Origin: Panacibacter ginsenosidivorans
GTDB lineage: Bacteria > Bacteroidota > Bacteroidia > Chitinophagales > Chitinophagaceae
NCBI RefSeq assembly: GCF_007971225.1
Contig: NZ_CP042435.1
Span: 558,001 to 622,000, forward strand
Length of the DNA: 64,000 nt
Reading direction: 5' to 3'
Made by a program: the position numbers and the translations under genes
Shown: in pieces, positions 8,568 through 17,979 of the stretch
Layout: each line of letters starts with the position of its first letter
Numbering within the stretch: the stretch's first letter is position 1
Notes under the pieces: generated by a model
The model's input: only the letters and a program-made list of their open reading frames with translations
What the model was told of the DNA's origin: nothing
Databases searched by the model: none

Positions 8568-9866
8568 ATGAAAACTACATTTGCGTTTTATTTTTACTTT
8601 ATGATACGTATGTTTATCAGATCATTATCTTTTATTTTTTTCTTTTTCATCTCAATAAATTTAATTGCACAGGATACTGTACAACAAATTATTCCCAACA
8701 GGTTTAATAGTGCAACTCAACAGCAAAAACCGTACGTGATCCTGATCTCAGCAGATGGCTTCCGTTATGACTTTGCTGAAAAATATAATGCAGAAAATTT
8801 ATTGCGCTTAAGCAAAGAAGGTGTTTGTGCAGAATCAATGCTGCCATCTTTTCCTTCGCTTACATTTCCCAATCACTATACAATTGTTACGGGCTTGTAT
8901 CCGGCACATCATGGACTTGTTGATAATTCTTTTTTTGATGAAAAGAAAAAAGCATCTTATTCAATGGGCCGAAAGGATGTGGTGCGTGACAGTTCATGGT
9001 ACGGTGGCATACCTTTATGGGTATTAGCAGAAAACGAGCAAATGCTTAGTGCAAGTTTTTACTGGGTGGGCTCAGAAGCAGCAGTAGATGGCATAAAACC
9101 AACTTACGATTATAATTACAACGAAGCTATAAGTATTGACATAAGAATAGAGATCGTAAAAGATTGGTTGCAATTGCCTGCCGGTAAACGTCCGCATCTG
9201 ATAACTTTCTACCTGCCGCAGGTTGATCATGCTGCACATAAGTTCGGCACCAACGCAAAAGAAACAGGCGACTCTGTTCATTTTGTAGATGATGCTATTG
9301 GGAAGCTTACCTTAGCAATTGCAACATTAAATCTTCCTGTTAATTACATTTTTGTTTCAGATCATGGTATGACAGATGTTGATACTACTAATACTATTTC
9401 CTTACCCACAGCAATCGATACTTCAACATTTAAAATAGTTAACAGCGATGCTATCCTGCATTTATATGCAAAAGATAAAAACGATGTGCAATCCACCTAT
9501 GAAAACCTAAAAGCAAGTGCCAAAGATTATGATGTTTATTTAACCACAGCAATGCCTGCACAATGGCACTACAGTAAGCAGGATGACCGCTATGGCCGCA
9601 TCGGCGACATTATTCTTATTCCGCACCTGCCAAAAGTTTTCAATATCAGCAATAGAAAAATAACGCCCGGTAAGCATGGTTTTGATCCTGCATTTAAAGA
9701 CATGCATGCAACGTTCTATGCATGGGGTCCACAGTTTAAACGGCACACAAAAATTGACGCTTTTGAAAATGTAAATATCTATCCTTTGGTTACAAAAATC
9801 CTCGGGCTCTCTTACACAGAAAAGATCGATGGTAATATTGAAGTGTTAGAGAATATTTTGAAATAA
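8568..9866 (+). CDS. Alkaline phosphatase-superfamily phosphodiesterase (ENPP/nucleotide pyrophosphatase-like), exported
   Basis: A 432-residue protein. It may start at 8568 or at the ATG at 8601; both leave a hydrophobic signal sequence ending around FISINLIAQ. The catalytic pattern of the ENPP branch is seen in order: metal Asp in LISADGFRYD, nucleophile Thr in PSLTFPNHYT, Asp/His in PQVDHAAHKFG, metal ligands in VSDHGMTDV, and the last His in PGKHGFDP. These enzymes hydrolyse phosphodiester or pyrophosphate bonds of nucleotides or lipids outside the cytoplasm; the substrate is not decided by sequence. The first ATG directly abuts a dispersed repeat unit. Confidence 0.88.
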   Translation: MKTTFAFYFYFMIRMFIRSLSFIFFFFISINLIAQDTVQQIIPNRFNSATQQQKPYVILISADGFRYDFAEKYNAENLLRLSKEGVCAESMLPSFPSLTFPNHYTIVTGLYPAHHGLVDNSFFDEKKKASYSMGRKDVVRDSSWYGGIPLWVLAENEQMLSASFYWVGSEAAVDGIKPTYDYNYNEAISIDIRIEIVKDWLQLPAGKRPHLITFYLPQVDHAAHKFGTNAKETGDSVHFVDDAIGKLTLAIATLNLPVNYIFVSDHGMTDVDTTNTISLPTAIDTSTFKIVNSDAILHLYAKDKNDVQSTYENLKASAKDYDVYLTTAMPAQWHYSKQDDRYGRIGDIILIPHLPKVFNISNRKITPGKHGFDPAFKDMHATFYAWGPQFKRHTKIDAFENVNIYPLVTKILGLSYTEKIDGNIEVLENILK

Positions 9867-9905
9867 TTTTTATTGAACAAACTGCATGGCTACTGTTTAG
9901 CTTTT

Positions 9906-9925
9906 GTTGTGTCACTCACTTGTAC
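9906..9925 (+). repeat. Dispersed intergenic unit, B type, single
   Basis: GTTGTGTCACTCACTTGTAC about 40 bp after the phosphodiesterase stop. No partner is recognisable before the Nudix start. Confidence 0.8.
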
Positions 9926-10015
9926 GTTCAATTCAATAAGCAGCAAAAGCAATCTTTAAATGTAAATTCATCAATACTATTTCAAAACAGGCAAACTTTA
10001 TTTTACATTCACCGT

Positions 10016-10579
10016 ATGAACGAGCAACACAATCCCTGGCAAATAATAGATCAGCATGATGCTTATGACAATAACTGGATAACACTTACCCATTACAATG
10101 TTATCAATCCGTCAGGTGGTAAAGGAATCTATGGAAAAGTGCATTTTAAAAATACAGCCATTGGAGTTGTGCCGCTTGATAGACATTTAAATACCTACCT
10201 CGTTGGTCAATATCGTTTTCCGATAAACAGGTACAGCTGGGAAATACCCGAAGGTGGTGGCCCGCTGAATGAAGATCCGCTGGACGCTGCAAAAAGAGAA
10301 TTAATGGAAGAAACAGGCTTGAAAGCAAAACACTGGATAAAAATACTCGACATGTATCTCTCTAACTCTGTTAGTGATGAGGGCTGTGCCATTTATGTTG
10401 CCACAGACTTATCCCAGCATACAGCAACGCCGGAAGAAACAGAACAACTGGCTATAAAAAAAGTACCATTTGATGAAGTGTATCAAATGGTACAAGATGG
10501 TAAAATAACAGATGCAGTAACCGTAGCAGCTATTTTAAAAACGAAACTTATGCTGCTTGATGGTTCGTTGCATTTATGA
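10016..10579 (+). CDS. Nudix hydrolase, ADP-ribose pyrophosphatase-like
   Basis: The start at 10016 gives a normal Nudix N-terminus; an upstream in-frame Met at 9920 lies close to the repeat and adds 32 residues with no family match. The Nudix box is complete: a GxxxxxE element (GGGPLNE), seven residues, then RELMEETGL. The strand before it (YRFPINRYSWEIPEGG) resembles ADP-ribose/sugar-nucleotide pyrophosphatases, which cleave ADP-ribose to AMP and ribose phosphate. It is 187 residues long. Its stop codon overlaps the end of the converging thioredoxin gene by 6 bp, so the two mRNAs must overlap. Confidence 0.88.
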   Translation: MNEQHNPWQIIDQHDAYDNNWITLTHYNVINPSGGKGIYGKVHFKNTAIGVVPLDRHLNTYLVGQYRFPINRYSWEIPEGGGPLNEDPLDAAKRELMEETGLKAKHWIKILDMYLSNSVSDEGCAIYVATDLSQHTATPEETEQLAIKKVPFDEVYQMVQDGKITDAVTVAAILKTKLMLLDGSLHL

Positions 10580-11044
10580 TTTTCTTTTTAATGCCTCTTT
10601 TGCAAAACTTATAAGATAAGATGGGTCAACATAACCTTCGGTTTGTAATACAATATTTCCATTGGCATCCGTAACGATCAGGGAAGGGTAACCCTCAATA
10701 CCATATTTTCTTGCCAGTTCAGGCCCTACACCCTGCTCCCCGTCAACAGACACATTAATAAAATTATCATTGAAGAATTTCCCCGCTGCTTCATCTGTAA
10801 AAGTATTTTTCTTTAGCATTTTACAAGGGCCACACCAGGTTGCATAAATATCAAGAAAAATAAGCTTTTTATTAGCCCTGGCCTGTTCCATGGCTTTGTT
10901 CCAGTCCTGCTCAATGAATTTAATGCCCTTCTCCTCTGTAGTCACCGTTTTATTTTCAGGATTTGCATTAATAAATGCAAATGAAACTATAACTGCCACT
11001 AAACCGGCAACCAATAAACTGTATCGTAAAAAATGCTGTTTCAT
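10574..11044 (-). CDS. Exported thioredoxin-like protein
   Basis: The start at 11044 gives a typical signal or anchor sequence (SLLVAGLVAVIVSFAFINA); an in-frame Met 25 residues earlier is less likely. The thioredoxin active site WCGPCKM lies in ATWCGPCKMLKKNTF, and the cis-Pro is in EGYPSLIV. The sequence resembles the thioredoxin_7/DUF255-like group of envelope thiol-disulphide proteins, which act as reductases of periplasmic proteins. It is 156 residues long. It converges with the Nudix gene, the stop codons being directly adjacent. Confidence 0.88.
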   Translation of the reverse strand: MKQHFLRYSLLVAGLVAVIVSFAFINANPENKTVTTEEKGIKFIEQDWNKAMEQARANKKLIFLDIYATWCGPCKMLKKNTFTDEAAGKFFNDNFINVSVDGEQGVGPELARKYGIEGYPSLIVTDANGNIVLQTEGYVDPSYLISFAKEALKRKS

Positions 11045-11156
11045 AAATATTCTTTTTATCAATAACGAAATAAACACCTTTAACTTACATACAAAAATAT
11101 ATCCACGCTTGTTTAACATTTTATTTCCATAAAGGTTAGTTTTACAATCCGCACCT

Positions 11157-11164
11157 TATTTTTG
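11157..11164 (+). promoter_or_regulatory. Candidate -7 box for the Gfo/Idh/MocA gene
   Basis: TATTTTTG fits TAnnTTTG. If used, transcription begins after the upstream in-frame ATG at 11162, which supports translation from 11186. Confidence 0.45.
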
Positions 11165-11185
11165 GAAAACACAATTATCTTGCAA

Positions 11186-12271
11186 ATGAATACTCCTATT
11201 AAAACGGCAATTATTGCTTTCGGCGCTGCGGGCAAATTTATGCACGCCCCATTTATTAAGACGCAGCCGGAACATTATGAAGTAATAGCAGTGGTGGAAC
11301 GTCATAAAGAAGATTCCAGGGAACTCTTTCCAAACGCAAAGATAGCAAGGTCATTAGACGAAGTGCTTGCCATGAAGGAGCTGGAGCTTATAATTATCAC
11401 CACGCCAAATGATACGCATTTTCCTTATGCCAAAGCTGCTTTACTTGCTGGCAAACACGTAGTAGTTGATAAACCTTTTACTATTACTTCTGCTGAGGCA
11501 CTTGAACTAATTGAATTATCAAAAAAAGTAGATAAGGTTATCAGCGTTTTCCAGAACAGGCGGTATGTAACAGACTTTCTCACGATCAAAAGGCTATTGC
11601 ATAATAAATTATTGGGAGAGGTTCATGAATTTGAAGCGCATTACGACCGCTACCGCCCCGAAGCAAAACCAAATGCATGGCGTGAGGAGCCAGCACCAGG
11701 CAGTGGTATTCTGTATGATCTGGGTGCGCATTTAATAGACCAGGCATTTTATTTATTTGGCTTACCCGAAGAAATTACTGCCGATATAAGAATGCAACGC
11801 TCTCATGCCAGAACCGTTGACAATTTTGAATTAAAACTTGGTTACGATCATAAAAAAGTAATTCTTAAATCTGGCATGCTGGTAAGAGAACCAGGGCCAC
11901 GATATATGATACATGGCGACATTGGTTCTTTTATAAAGTACGGAGAAGATCCGCAGGAAGTTTTTTTGCGAGCAGGTAAATTGCCCACCGAAGTTCCCAA
12001 CTGGGGCATGGAAGATGAATCTATATATGGTTTGATACACACAGATATCAGTGGACATACATTCAACGAAAAATATCCTTCTGTAAAAGGTGATTACGGT
12101 TATTACTACGAAAACCTGTATAAGACTTTGAGAGAAGATGCTCCTTTGCGTGAAAGGCCTGAACATGCATATAATGTTATCAAACTTATTGAACTCGCCG
12201 AAGAAAGCAATGCCAAAAAAGCTACTATCAAATGCAGTGGCTTTATTGATGTGCCTTACCCGAGAGATTAG
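11186..12271 (+). CDS. Gfo/Idh/MocA-family oxidoreductase
   Basis: A 361-residue NAD(P)-dependent oxidoreductase. The Rossmann domain comes first, with a GAAGKFMHAPF nucleotide-binding turn in place of the more common GxGxxG and the family signature VVDKPFTIT (the EKP-type Lys). The C-terminal alpha/beta domain follows (YDLGAHLIDQAFYLFG). Family members act on sugars, inositols or related compounds; the substrate is open. The start at 11186 is chosen over 11162 because of the -7 box position and the family start (MNTPIKTAIIAFG). No operon partner. Confidence 0.9.
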   Translation: MNTPIKTAIIAFGAAGKFMHAPFIKTQPEHYEVIAVVERHKEDSRELFPNAKIARSLDEVLAMKELELIIITTPNDTHFPYAKAALLAGKHVVVDKPFTITSAEALELIELSKKVDKVISVFQNRRYVTDFLTIKRLLHNKLLGEVHEFEAHYDRYRPEAKPNAWREEPAPGSGILYDLGAHLIDQAFYLFGLPEEITADIRMQRSHARTVDNFELKLGYDHKKVILKSGMLVREPGPRYMIHGDIGSFIKYGEDPQEVFLRAGKLPTEVPNWGMEDESIYGLIHTDISGHTFNEKYPSVKGDYGYYYENLYKTLREDAPLRERPEHAYNVIKLIELAEESNAKKATIKCSGFIDVPYPRD

Positions 12272-12280
12272 AAAAATTGT

Positions 12281-12502
12281 TTTATTTATTTTGTACTTAG
12301 CTGCATTGCTGCTATCATCGCTGGTTGTGTCACTCACTTGTACGTTCTGAACAATGTTGAACAAGCTGAGAGCAACGAGCCTTGAGCTTCGAGCAAAACA
12401 CACAAGCTCAAGGCTCGCAGCTATTAGCTCATAGCTGTTGTATTGTACAAGAGTGCGACGCAACAGAAGTTTAATGCATGTACAAATGTTGGGGTCATAA
12501 AA
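12281..12502. repeat. Dispersed intergenic unit, complete B/A inverted pair with inner palindrome
   Basis: The B core is at 12324-12343 and the A core at 12445-12464. The outer ends are at about 12281 and 12502. Between the cores is a separate perfect 14-bp inverted repeat (12376-12389 with 12404-12417). It is one of the clearest whole elements. Confidence 0.88.
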
Positions 12503-12566
12503 CACTTATCACAGGAAGTCATAAAAAAATTATTTAGTTCTATCTTTCCTTTTTAATTTTTGTTTC

Positions 12567-14081
12567 ATGAAGAAATTTTTTGCAATCATTGCAGCATGTA
12601 TTTGCATGATGCATGTTTACGCGCAACAGCCATCTTTTATTACAGACAGTATTGATAAATATATTGAGCAGGGAATGAAAGACTGGAGTATTCCCGGTCT
12701 CGCTATTGCTGTTATAAAAGACGGCAAAGTTGTATTGATGAAAGGCTATGGCGTACGCAACCTTGAAACAAAAGAACCTGTTGATGAAAATACGTTGTTC
12801 ATGATTGCCAGCAACAGCAAACTCTTTACAGCAACAGCTTTGTCGCAACTGGAATATAATAAAAAATTGTCGCTCGATGATAAGATCACCAAATACTTTC
12901 CTGATTATAAAGTGTATGATGATAACACAACAGCATTGGTAACTATAAGAGATATGCTTTGTCATCATCTGGGTACTAAAACATTTCAGGGTGATTTTAC
13001 TTTCTGGAACTCCGGTTTATCACGCAGCCAGATCATGTATAAAATGCGGTACCTGAAACCTTCTGGTAATTTCAGGCAGAGTTATGGTTATTGCAATAGT
13101 TGTTTTGTAACTGCGGGTGAGGTAATTCCTCTGGTAAGCGGTATGCCGTGGGAAGTATATGTGTACGATAGCATCCTTACGCCGCTTGGTATGAGTAATA
13201 CACATACCCTCGGGCGTGGTATGGAACAAATGCCCAATGCTGCAGTGGCTTATACCAATACTTTTTCCAGCGTATTAACACCGCTGCCTTATGATGATAT
13301 AGATAACATGGCTGCTGCAGGCAGTATAGTAAGCTGTGTAAAAGATATTTCAAAATGGTTGTTGATGCAGTTAGACAGTGGCCGTTATGAAGGCCGTCAA
13401 ATCCTTCCCTGGCCGGTATTACAGCGTACCAGGCAAATGCAGACAATAATAAATAGCACGAAGTCTCCTGATTATCCTTCGCATTACACAGGTTATAATC
13501 TTGGTGTTATGCAAAGAGATTATAATGGAAGGCAGGTGTTTTATCACACAGGTGGTGCAGATGGTTTTGTAACCAACACCTGTTTTGTACCGGAAGAAAA
13601 TTTGGGCATTACTATTCTCACCAATAATGATAACCAAAGTTTTTTTGAACTGCTGCGTTACCAGATACTCGATGCCTATCTTGGTGTGCCTTACAAGAAC
13701 AGGAGCCAAATGTTACTTGCAGATTTTAATAAACAACGTACTGATAATTTAGCAAAAATAGATGTGTTGAAAGCAAGACTGAAGAATAATAAACCTTCAC
13801 TCCCATTGACTGCTTACACAGGTAAATACACACATACATTAATGGGTGAAATAACCATTGCACAAAACAACAATGGCCTGCTTATAAAATTCCCCGATCA
13901 TAATAATTTATCAGCAACATTGCAATATCTTGACAATGATGAATGGCTGCTAACCTACAGTAACCCTGCATTTGGTATATTTCCACTTAAGTTTAGAGCA
14001 GAGAATGATAAGGTAGTTTCTGTGGATGTTAAATGCAATGATTTTATAGAATTCGATCCTTATACTTTTATGAAAGAGTAA
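12567..14081 (+). CDS. Serine hydrolase, class C beta-lactamase/esterase-like, exported
   Basis: A 504-residue protein with an N-terminal signal peptide ending near MHVYAQQ. The beta-lactamase/transpeptidase-like fold shows its SxxK nucleophile motif in MIASNSKLFTA and the YxN motif in QSYGYCNSCF. The third, HTG-like motif is in YHTGGADGF. An extra C-terminal domain of about 110 residues (from PLTAYTGKY) is of the DUF3471 kind. Members cleave esters or peptides rather than being true antibiotic-resistance enzymes. A complete repeat pair lies upstream and another follows the stop. Confidence 0.9.
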   Translation: MKKFFAIIAACICMMHVYAQQPSFITDSIDKYIEQGMKDWSIPGLAIAVIKDGKVVLMKGYGVRNLETKEPVDENTLFMIASNSKLFTATALSQLEYNKKLSLDDKITKYFPDYKVYDDNTTALVTIRDMLCHHLGTKTFQGDFTFWNSGLSRSQIMYKMRYLKPSGNFRQSYGYCNSCFVTAGEVIPLVSGMPWEVYVYDSILTPLGMSNTHTLGRGMEQMPNAAVAYTNTFSSVLTPLPYDDIDNMAAAGSIVSCVKDISKWLLMQLDSGRYEGRQILPWPVLQRTRQMQTIINSTKSPDYPSHYTGYNLGVMQRDYNGRQVFYHTGGADGFVTNTCFVPEENLGITILTNNDNQSFFELLRYQILDAYLGVPYKNRSQMLLADFNKQRTDNLAKIDVLKARLKNNKPSLPLTAYTGKYTHTLMGEITIAQNNNGLLIKFPDHNNLSATLQYLDNDEWLLTYSNPAFGIFPLKFRAENDKVVSVDVKCNDFIEFDPYTFMKE

Positions 14082-14105
14082 ATTGTTAGTAGTGAACTTT
14101 CGTAT

Positions 14106-14585
14106 TTCATGGCATCGGTTGTTGTGTCACTCACTTGTGCATTCAATTTTTATGGCAGCAATAAAATATGATTGCTATGCTACAGACACAGGAAGCTTAC
14201 ACACAACTCCATCGCCTCATTCCTGCCAGCAACATGTTTATATGCTTGTACTATCGGGGAAAATTCAAAATTTTTTTTTCTAAAGCCATCCCAAACTTTC
14301 ATAGTATTTTTGTGCATCTTTTTTAATAGCATCCTTATCTAAATTTAAGTTTTGTATTTATCGATGATATCAAAAGAATCTATCACCTTTATTGCAATTA
14401 TTCTTTTTTTTCTTCAAAAGATGCATTTTTCACTTCTTGATAATCTAATATTACATCCCAATATAACGTTTGATCACTTTTTGAAAATTTGACTCTATTC
14501 TTCACCCGCTCAATAAAGAACCGAACGTACAAGAGTGCGACGCAAGAGGTGATGCTTTGAAAAACCAAAGCCTGGCTCATAAATA
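14106..14585. repeat. Dispersed intergenic unit, B/A inverted pair enclosing about 390 bp
   Basis: The B core is at 14121-14140 and the A core at 14527-14546. The outer end GCCTGGCTCATAAA ends at 14585. The inner stretch holds a decayed minus-strand reading frame. Confidence 0.8.
14281..14520 (-). pseudogene. Remnant of a small protein gene inside a repeat pair
   Basis: On the minus strand, protein-like sequence appears in pieces in different frames: first IERVKNRVKFSKSDQTLYWD and on to NASFEEKKE, then RIIAIKVIDSFDIIDKYKT, then NLDKDAIKKDAQKYYESLGWL followed by a stop at 14281. Frame changes and stops separate the pieces. I do not recognise the family. Confidence 0.45.
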
Positions 14586-14745
14586 TCTTACACTTATTCA
14601 ATTCTAATACTCACTTAATGCCCCAAATTTTTGCATTACCGCAATAATCAATAATATTGCAGCGTATTTAAAGAACTGTAATACAAGAAAACCAGAATTA
14701 ATTTATTTATCCTTGCTAAAATCATTTACCAGAAAGAACAATAAT

Positions 14746-15417
14746 ATGAAAAGAACACTGTTGATCCTTTCCCTGATAACCCTTACTGCAACATTTTCAC
14801 AAGCTCAATACAATACCAAGACAAGGATAATGATATACGGAGAAGGCGGCCTTAACCTTTCTACTCTGTATCAAAGTGCCAGTTCAGAAAAAGCTTTAAA
14901 GCTCAGCAATATTACCCGGCCGGTAATAGGATTGTATGTAAAAACAAAATTTCCAACTTTAATGGGTTTCGATGCAGGCGTATCACTTTCCCAGCAAGGA
15001 ACTAATACAAAAGACTCTGTTGCATCATCAGCCATATTTCCGGATTCTGCTATTTCCAAAGCAGTATTAAACTATGCGTATGCATATGGTGATGCACTTT
15101 ATTATTTTGAACTACAGGGCGATAACACCATACATGCAGGCGTAGGGCTATATGCTGGCTATGCCATGAATGGAGACCAGGTTACAGGCTCTGATAAGAA
15201 AAAACTTTTATTAGACGACTGGAAAAGATTTGATTTTGGTCTTCAGTTAAAAACGGCATTTAACATTCATGAATTTATAACCCTCGGCGTACAATACAGG
15301 ATCGCGTTTTTAAGAACATTGGAAACCGTTGACAGGGTTGGGAATGACAACAACTTAAGAAACTCTGTACTTACTTTAACTGCGGCGCTCAGGCTTTTTG
15401 AAATAAAATCAAAATAA
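14746..15417 (+). CDS. Outer-membrane beta-barrel-like protein
   Basis: The start at 14746 gives a standard signal peptide (MKRTLLILSLITLTATFSQAQ); an upstream in-frame Met at 14713 would bury it. The mature part of about 200 residues alternates hydrophobic and polar residues and ends in the aromatic-rich strand LTLTAALRLFEIKSK, as in small PorT/OmpW-like barrels of Bacteroidota. No function can be assigned. It is a single gene, ended by a strong terminator shared with the converging YggS gene. Confidence 0.75.
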   Translation: MKRTLLILSLITLTATFSQAQYNTKTRIMIYGEGGLNLSTLYQSASSEKALKLSNITRPVIGLYVKTKFPTLMGFDAGVSLSQQGTNTKDSVASSAIFPDSAISKAVLNYAYAYGDALYYFELQGDNTIHAGVGLYAGYAMNGDQVTGSDKKKLLLDDWKRFDFGLQLKTAFNIHEFITLGVQYRIAFLRTLETVDRVGNDNNLRNSVLTLTAALRLFEIKSK

Positions 15418-15437
15418 AATAAGATTATAGAATAAGC

Positions 15438-15467
15438 AAAGGATCGCATACTGCGATCCTTTTTTAT
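15438..15467. terminator. Bidirectional terminator
   Basis: The stem AAAGGATCGCA / TGCGATCCTTT (15438-15448 with 15452-15462) has a 3-nt loop and a T run. It lies between two converging genes and can serve both. Confidence 0.9.
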
Positions 15468-16135
15468 TTTGTATAAGTTCTGGCACCAAATAATAAACTG
15501 CCTATACGAACCATGTTACTTCCCTTTTCTATCGCCATAACATAATCTCCACTCATGCCCATGGAAAGTATTTGAAAATCTGCATGCATCGCTGCATTGC
15601 ATTCATCAAATAAAGATCTCAAATGCGCAAATTCTTTTCTTACCTGTTGTGTGTTATCTGTAAATGATGCCATTCCCATTAAACCTTTGATGCGTACATT
15701 ATTTATCTGGCCTGTAACACACGCTGATATTGCTTCATTTAATTCCGTTTCATTCATACCAAACTTTGTTTCTTCTTCTGCAATGTGTACCTGCAGCAGG
15801 CAGTCTATAACACGGTCATATTTTGCAGCCTGTTTGTTTATCTCCTGTAATAATTTTAAGCTATCCACTCCATGTATCAGGTGTACAAAAGGCGCTATGT
15901 ATTTTACTTTATTGCTTTGTAAATGACCAATAAAATGCCAGCGAATATCTTTAGGTAGCGCAGTTTCTTTATCTGTAAGTTCCTGCACATAATTCTCACC
16001 AAAATCGCGCTGGCCAAGCTTATATAAGGCCAATATATCTTCCGCAGGTTTTGTTTTGCTTACTGCAACAAGTGTTACTTTTTTTTCACTTAATTCTTTT
16101 ATCAATTGCTCGTATGCTGCCGTATTTATTGCCAT
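15464..16135 (-). CDS. PLP homeostasis protein (YggS/PROSC family)
   Basis: A 223-residue single-domain PLP-binding protein. The cofactor Lys is in LVAVSKTKP and is followed by the family motif FGENYVQEL; WHFIGHLQSNK and the C-terminal SMGMSGDYVMAIEKGSNMVRIG also match. These proteins lack a known catalytic reaction and keep pyridoxal phosphate and amino acid pools in balance. It is a monocistronic gene. A repeat unit lies about 50 bp upstream with its outer end towards the start. Confidence 0.94.
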   Translation of the reverse strand: MAINTAAYEQLIKELSEKKVTLVAVSKTKPAEDILALYKLGQRDFGENYVQELTDKETALPKDIRWHFIGHLQSNKVKYIAPFVHLIHGVDSLKLLQEINKQAAKYDRVIDCLLQVHIAEEETKFGMNETELNEAISACVTGQINNVRIKGLMGMASFTDNTQQVRKEFAHLRSLFDECNAAMHADFQILSMGMSGDYVMAIEKGSNMVRIGSLLFGARTYTK

Positions 16136-16182
16136 GCCAATCTTTTTTGTAAAGATAAATGGGTGTGCGGAGAGAAAAATAT

Positions 16183-16395
16183 TTATGAGCCGGGCATTTG
16201 TATTTTATAGCGTCGCCTGTTGTGTCACTCACTGCATCGTTCGGAACTATTTTGATCAGGTTAGAAGTGAAAAGTCAAAACTTTTGCATCTTTCATTTTT
16301 TACTTTTGCCTTTTCACTGATGCAATCAGTACCGGTGTATAAGGGTGCGACGCAACGTAAGACCAATAGCAGCAATGCTGCCGGCAACCAAAATA
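16183..16395. repeat. Dispersed intergenic unit, B/A inverted pair
   Basis: The outer end TTTATGAGCCGGGC is at 16183-16195, the B core at 16219-16238 (slightly degenerate) and the A core at 16337-16356. The pair fills the space between the divergent YggS and lpd genes. Confidence 0.85.
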
Positions 16396-16510
16396 AATAC
16401 ACATAATATGCTATCTTTTGCTATTTGATAATTAGCAAGTAAATTCGCACCCGCTAATGTCATGAACAATGACAGCATGATTTTCTGATCATCTAAAACT
16501 ATCAACAGAT

Positions 16511-17920
16511 ATGGCATACGACGTTATTGTGCTTGGCAGCGGTCCTGGTGGATATCCTGCCGCTATACGTGCATCTCAGTTAGGATTTTCAGTGGCAATT
16601 ATTGAAAAGGAAAGCCTTGGTGGTATATGTTTGAATTGGGGCTGTATTCCAACCAAAGCACTTCTAAAAAGTGCACAGGTTTTCGAATACATGAAACACA
16701 GTAAAGACTATGGTATTATTTCCGGCGATGTGCAGGCAGACTTTGGCGGCGTTATAAAAAGAAGCCGTGGAGTTGCCGATAAGATGAGTAAAGGCGTACA
16801 GTTCCTGATGAAGAAAAACAAGATAGATGTGGTGATGGGATATGGCAAAATAAAAGCCAAGGGACAGGTAGAAGTAACCGCTGCAGACGGGACTAAAAAA
16901 ATAATTGAAGGCAAATACATCATCATTGCAACAGGTGGCCGCAGCCGCGAACTGCCCACCCTTAAACAGGATGGCAAAAAAGTAATTGGTTACCGCGAAG
17001 CAATGGTATTGCCGCAGCAGCCAAAAAGCATGATCATTGTGGGTAGCGGTGCGATAGGTGTAGAGTTTGGTTATTTCTATAGCAGCCTTGGAACAAAAGT
17101 TACTATTGTGGAATTTATGCCAAGGGTTGTGCCTGTTGAAGATGAAGACATTTCAAAAGAACTGGAAAAACAACTAAAGAAACAAGGCATTGACATAATG
17201 ACCAGCGCTTCTGTTGAAAGTGTTGATACAGGTGGCGCCGGTGTAAAAGCATTGGTAAAAAAACAAGACGGCAGTACTGTAACACTTGAAGCAGATATAG
17301 TTTTAAGCGCTGTTGGTGTGGTAGCTAATATTGAAAATATTGGCCTTGAAGAAACAGGTGTAAAAACAGACAAGGGCAGAATAACTACTGATAAGTATTT
17401 TCAAACAAATGTGCCCGGCATATTTGCCATTGGCGATTGTACACCTAACCAGGCATTGGCACATAAAGCCAGCAAAGAAGGTATTAACGCTGCTGAATAT
17501 ATCGGCTATCTTGAAAAGAAATTCCATCATCAACCAGAACCTATTGATTATGGTAATGTACCAGGATGCACCTATTGCTCTCCTGAAATTGCCAGTGTAG
17601 GTATGACGGAGAAAGCAGCAAAGGAAGCAGGCTACGAAATCAAAGTGGGTAAGTTCCCGTTCATGGCCAGTGGTAAAGCAAGTGCATCAGGCGCTACTGA
17701 AGGTTTTGTAAAAGTAATTTATGATGCCAAGTATGGCGAGTTCCTTGGTTGCCATATGATCGGTAATAATGTTACTGAAATGATAGCCGAAGCAGTTACT
17801 GCACGCAGGTTAGAAACAACAGCACACGAAATATTAAATGCCATTCACCCGCACCCAACCATGAGCGAAGGTTTAAAAGAGGCTACAGCAGCAGCTTATG
17901 GAGAAGCAATAGACATTTAA
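16511..17920 (+). CDS. lpdA: Dihydrolipoyl dehydrogenase (E3)
   Basis: A 469-residue flavoprotein disulphide reductase. FAD-binding GSGPGGYPAAIRA is at the start, the redox-active disulphide is in GGICLNWGCIPTKAL, the NAD-binding motif is GSGAIGVEFGYFY, and the C-terminal interface carries the catalytic His-Glu pair in HPHPTMSEGLKEA. It reoxidises dihydrolipoamide in pyruvate and 2-oxoglutarate dehydrogenases and the glycine cleavage system. No E1 or E2 genes are adjacent. lipA, which makes the lipoyl cofactor, lies about 19 kb away in the same window. Confidence 0.96.
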   Translation: MAYDVIVLGSGPGGYPAAIRASQLGFSVAIIEKESLGGICLNWGCIPTKALLKSAQVFEYMKHSKDYGIISGDVQADFGGVIKRSRGVADKMSKGVQFLMKKNKIDVVMGYGKIKAKGQVEVTAADGTKKIIEGKYIIIATGGRSRELPTLKQDGKKVIGYREAMVLPQQPKSMIIVGSGAIGVEFGYFYSSLGTKVTIVEFMPRVVPVEDEDISKELEKQLKKQGIDIMTSASVESVDTGGAGVKALVKKQDGSTVTLEADIVLSAVGVVANIENIGLEETGVKTDKGRITTDKYFQTNVPGIFAIGDCTPNQALAHKASKEGINAAEYIGYLEKKFHHQPEPIDYGNVPGCTYCSPEIASVGMTEKAAKEAGYEIKVGKFPFMASGKASASGATEGFVKVIYDAKYGEFLGCHMIGNNVTEMIAEAVTARRLETTAHEILNAIHPHPTMSEGLKEATAAAYGEAIDI

Positions 17921-17979
17921 TGTATCTGAGTTCCATTTTAGTTGACATTAAATAGAACTTTGTTTGATGTAATATTTTT

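Noticed and set aside
11831-12505. 224-residue minus-strand frame
   Set aside because: Most of it lies opposite the Gfo/Idh/MocA gene and runs into a repeat element; no domain and unnatural composition.
12567-14081. Antibiotic-inactivating beta-lactamase
   Set aside because: The motifs fit the wide class C-like esterase/peptidase group with an added C-terminal domain, not a typical AmpC.
14083-14283. 66-residue plus-strand frame
   Set aside because: It covers a B-type repeat core and the end of a decayed minus-strand gene.
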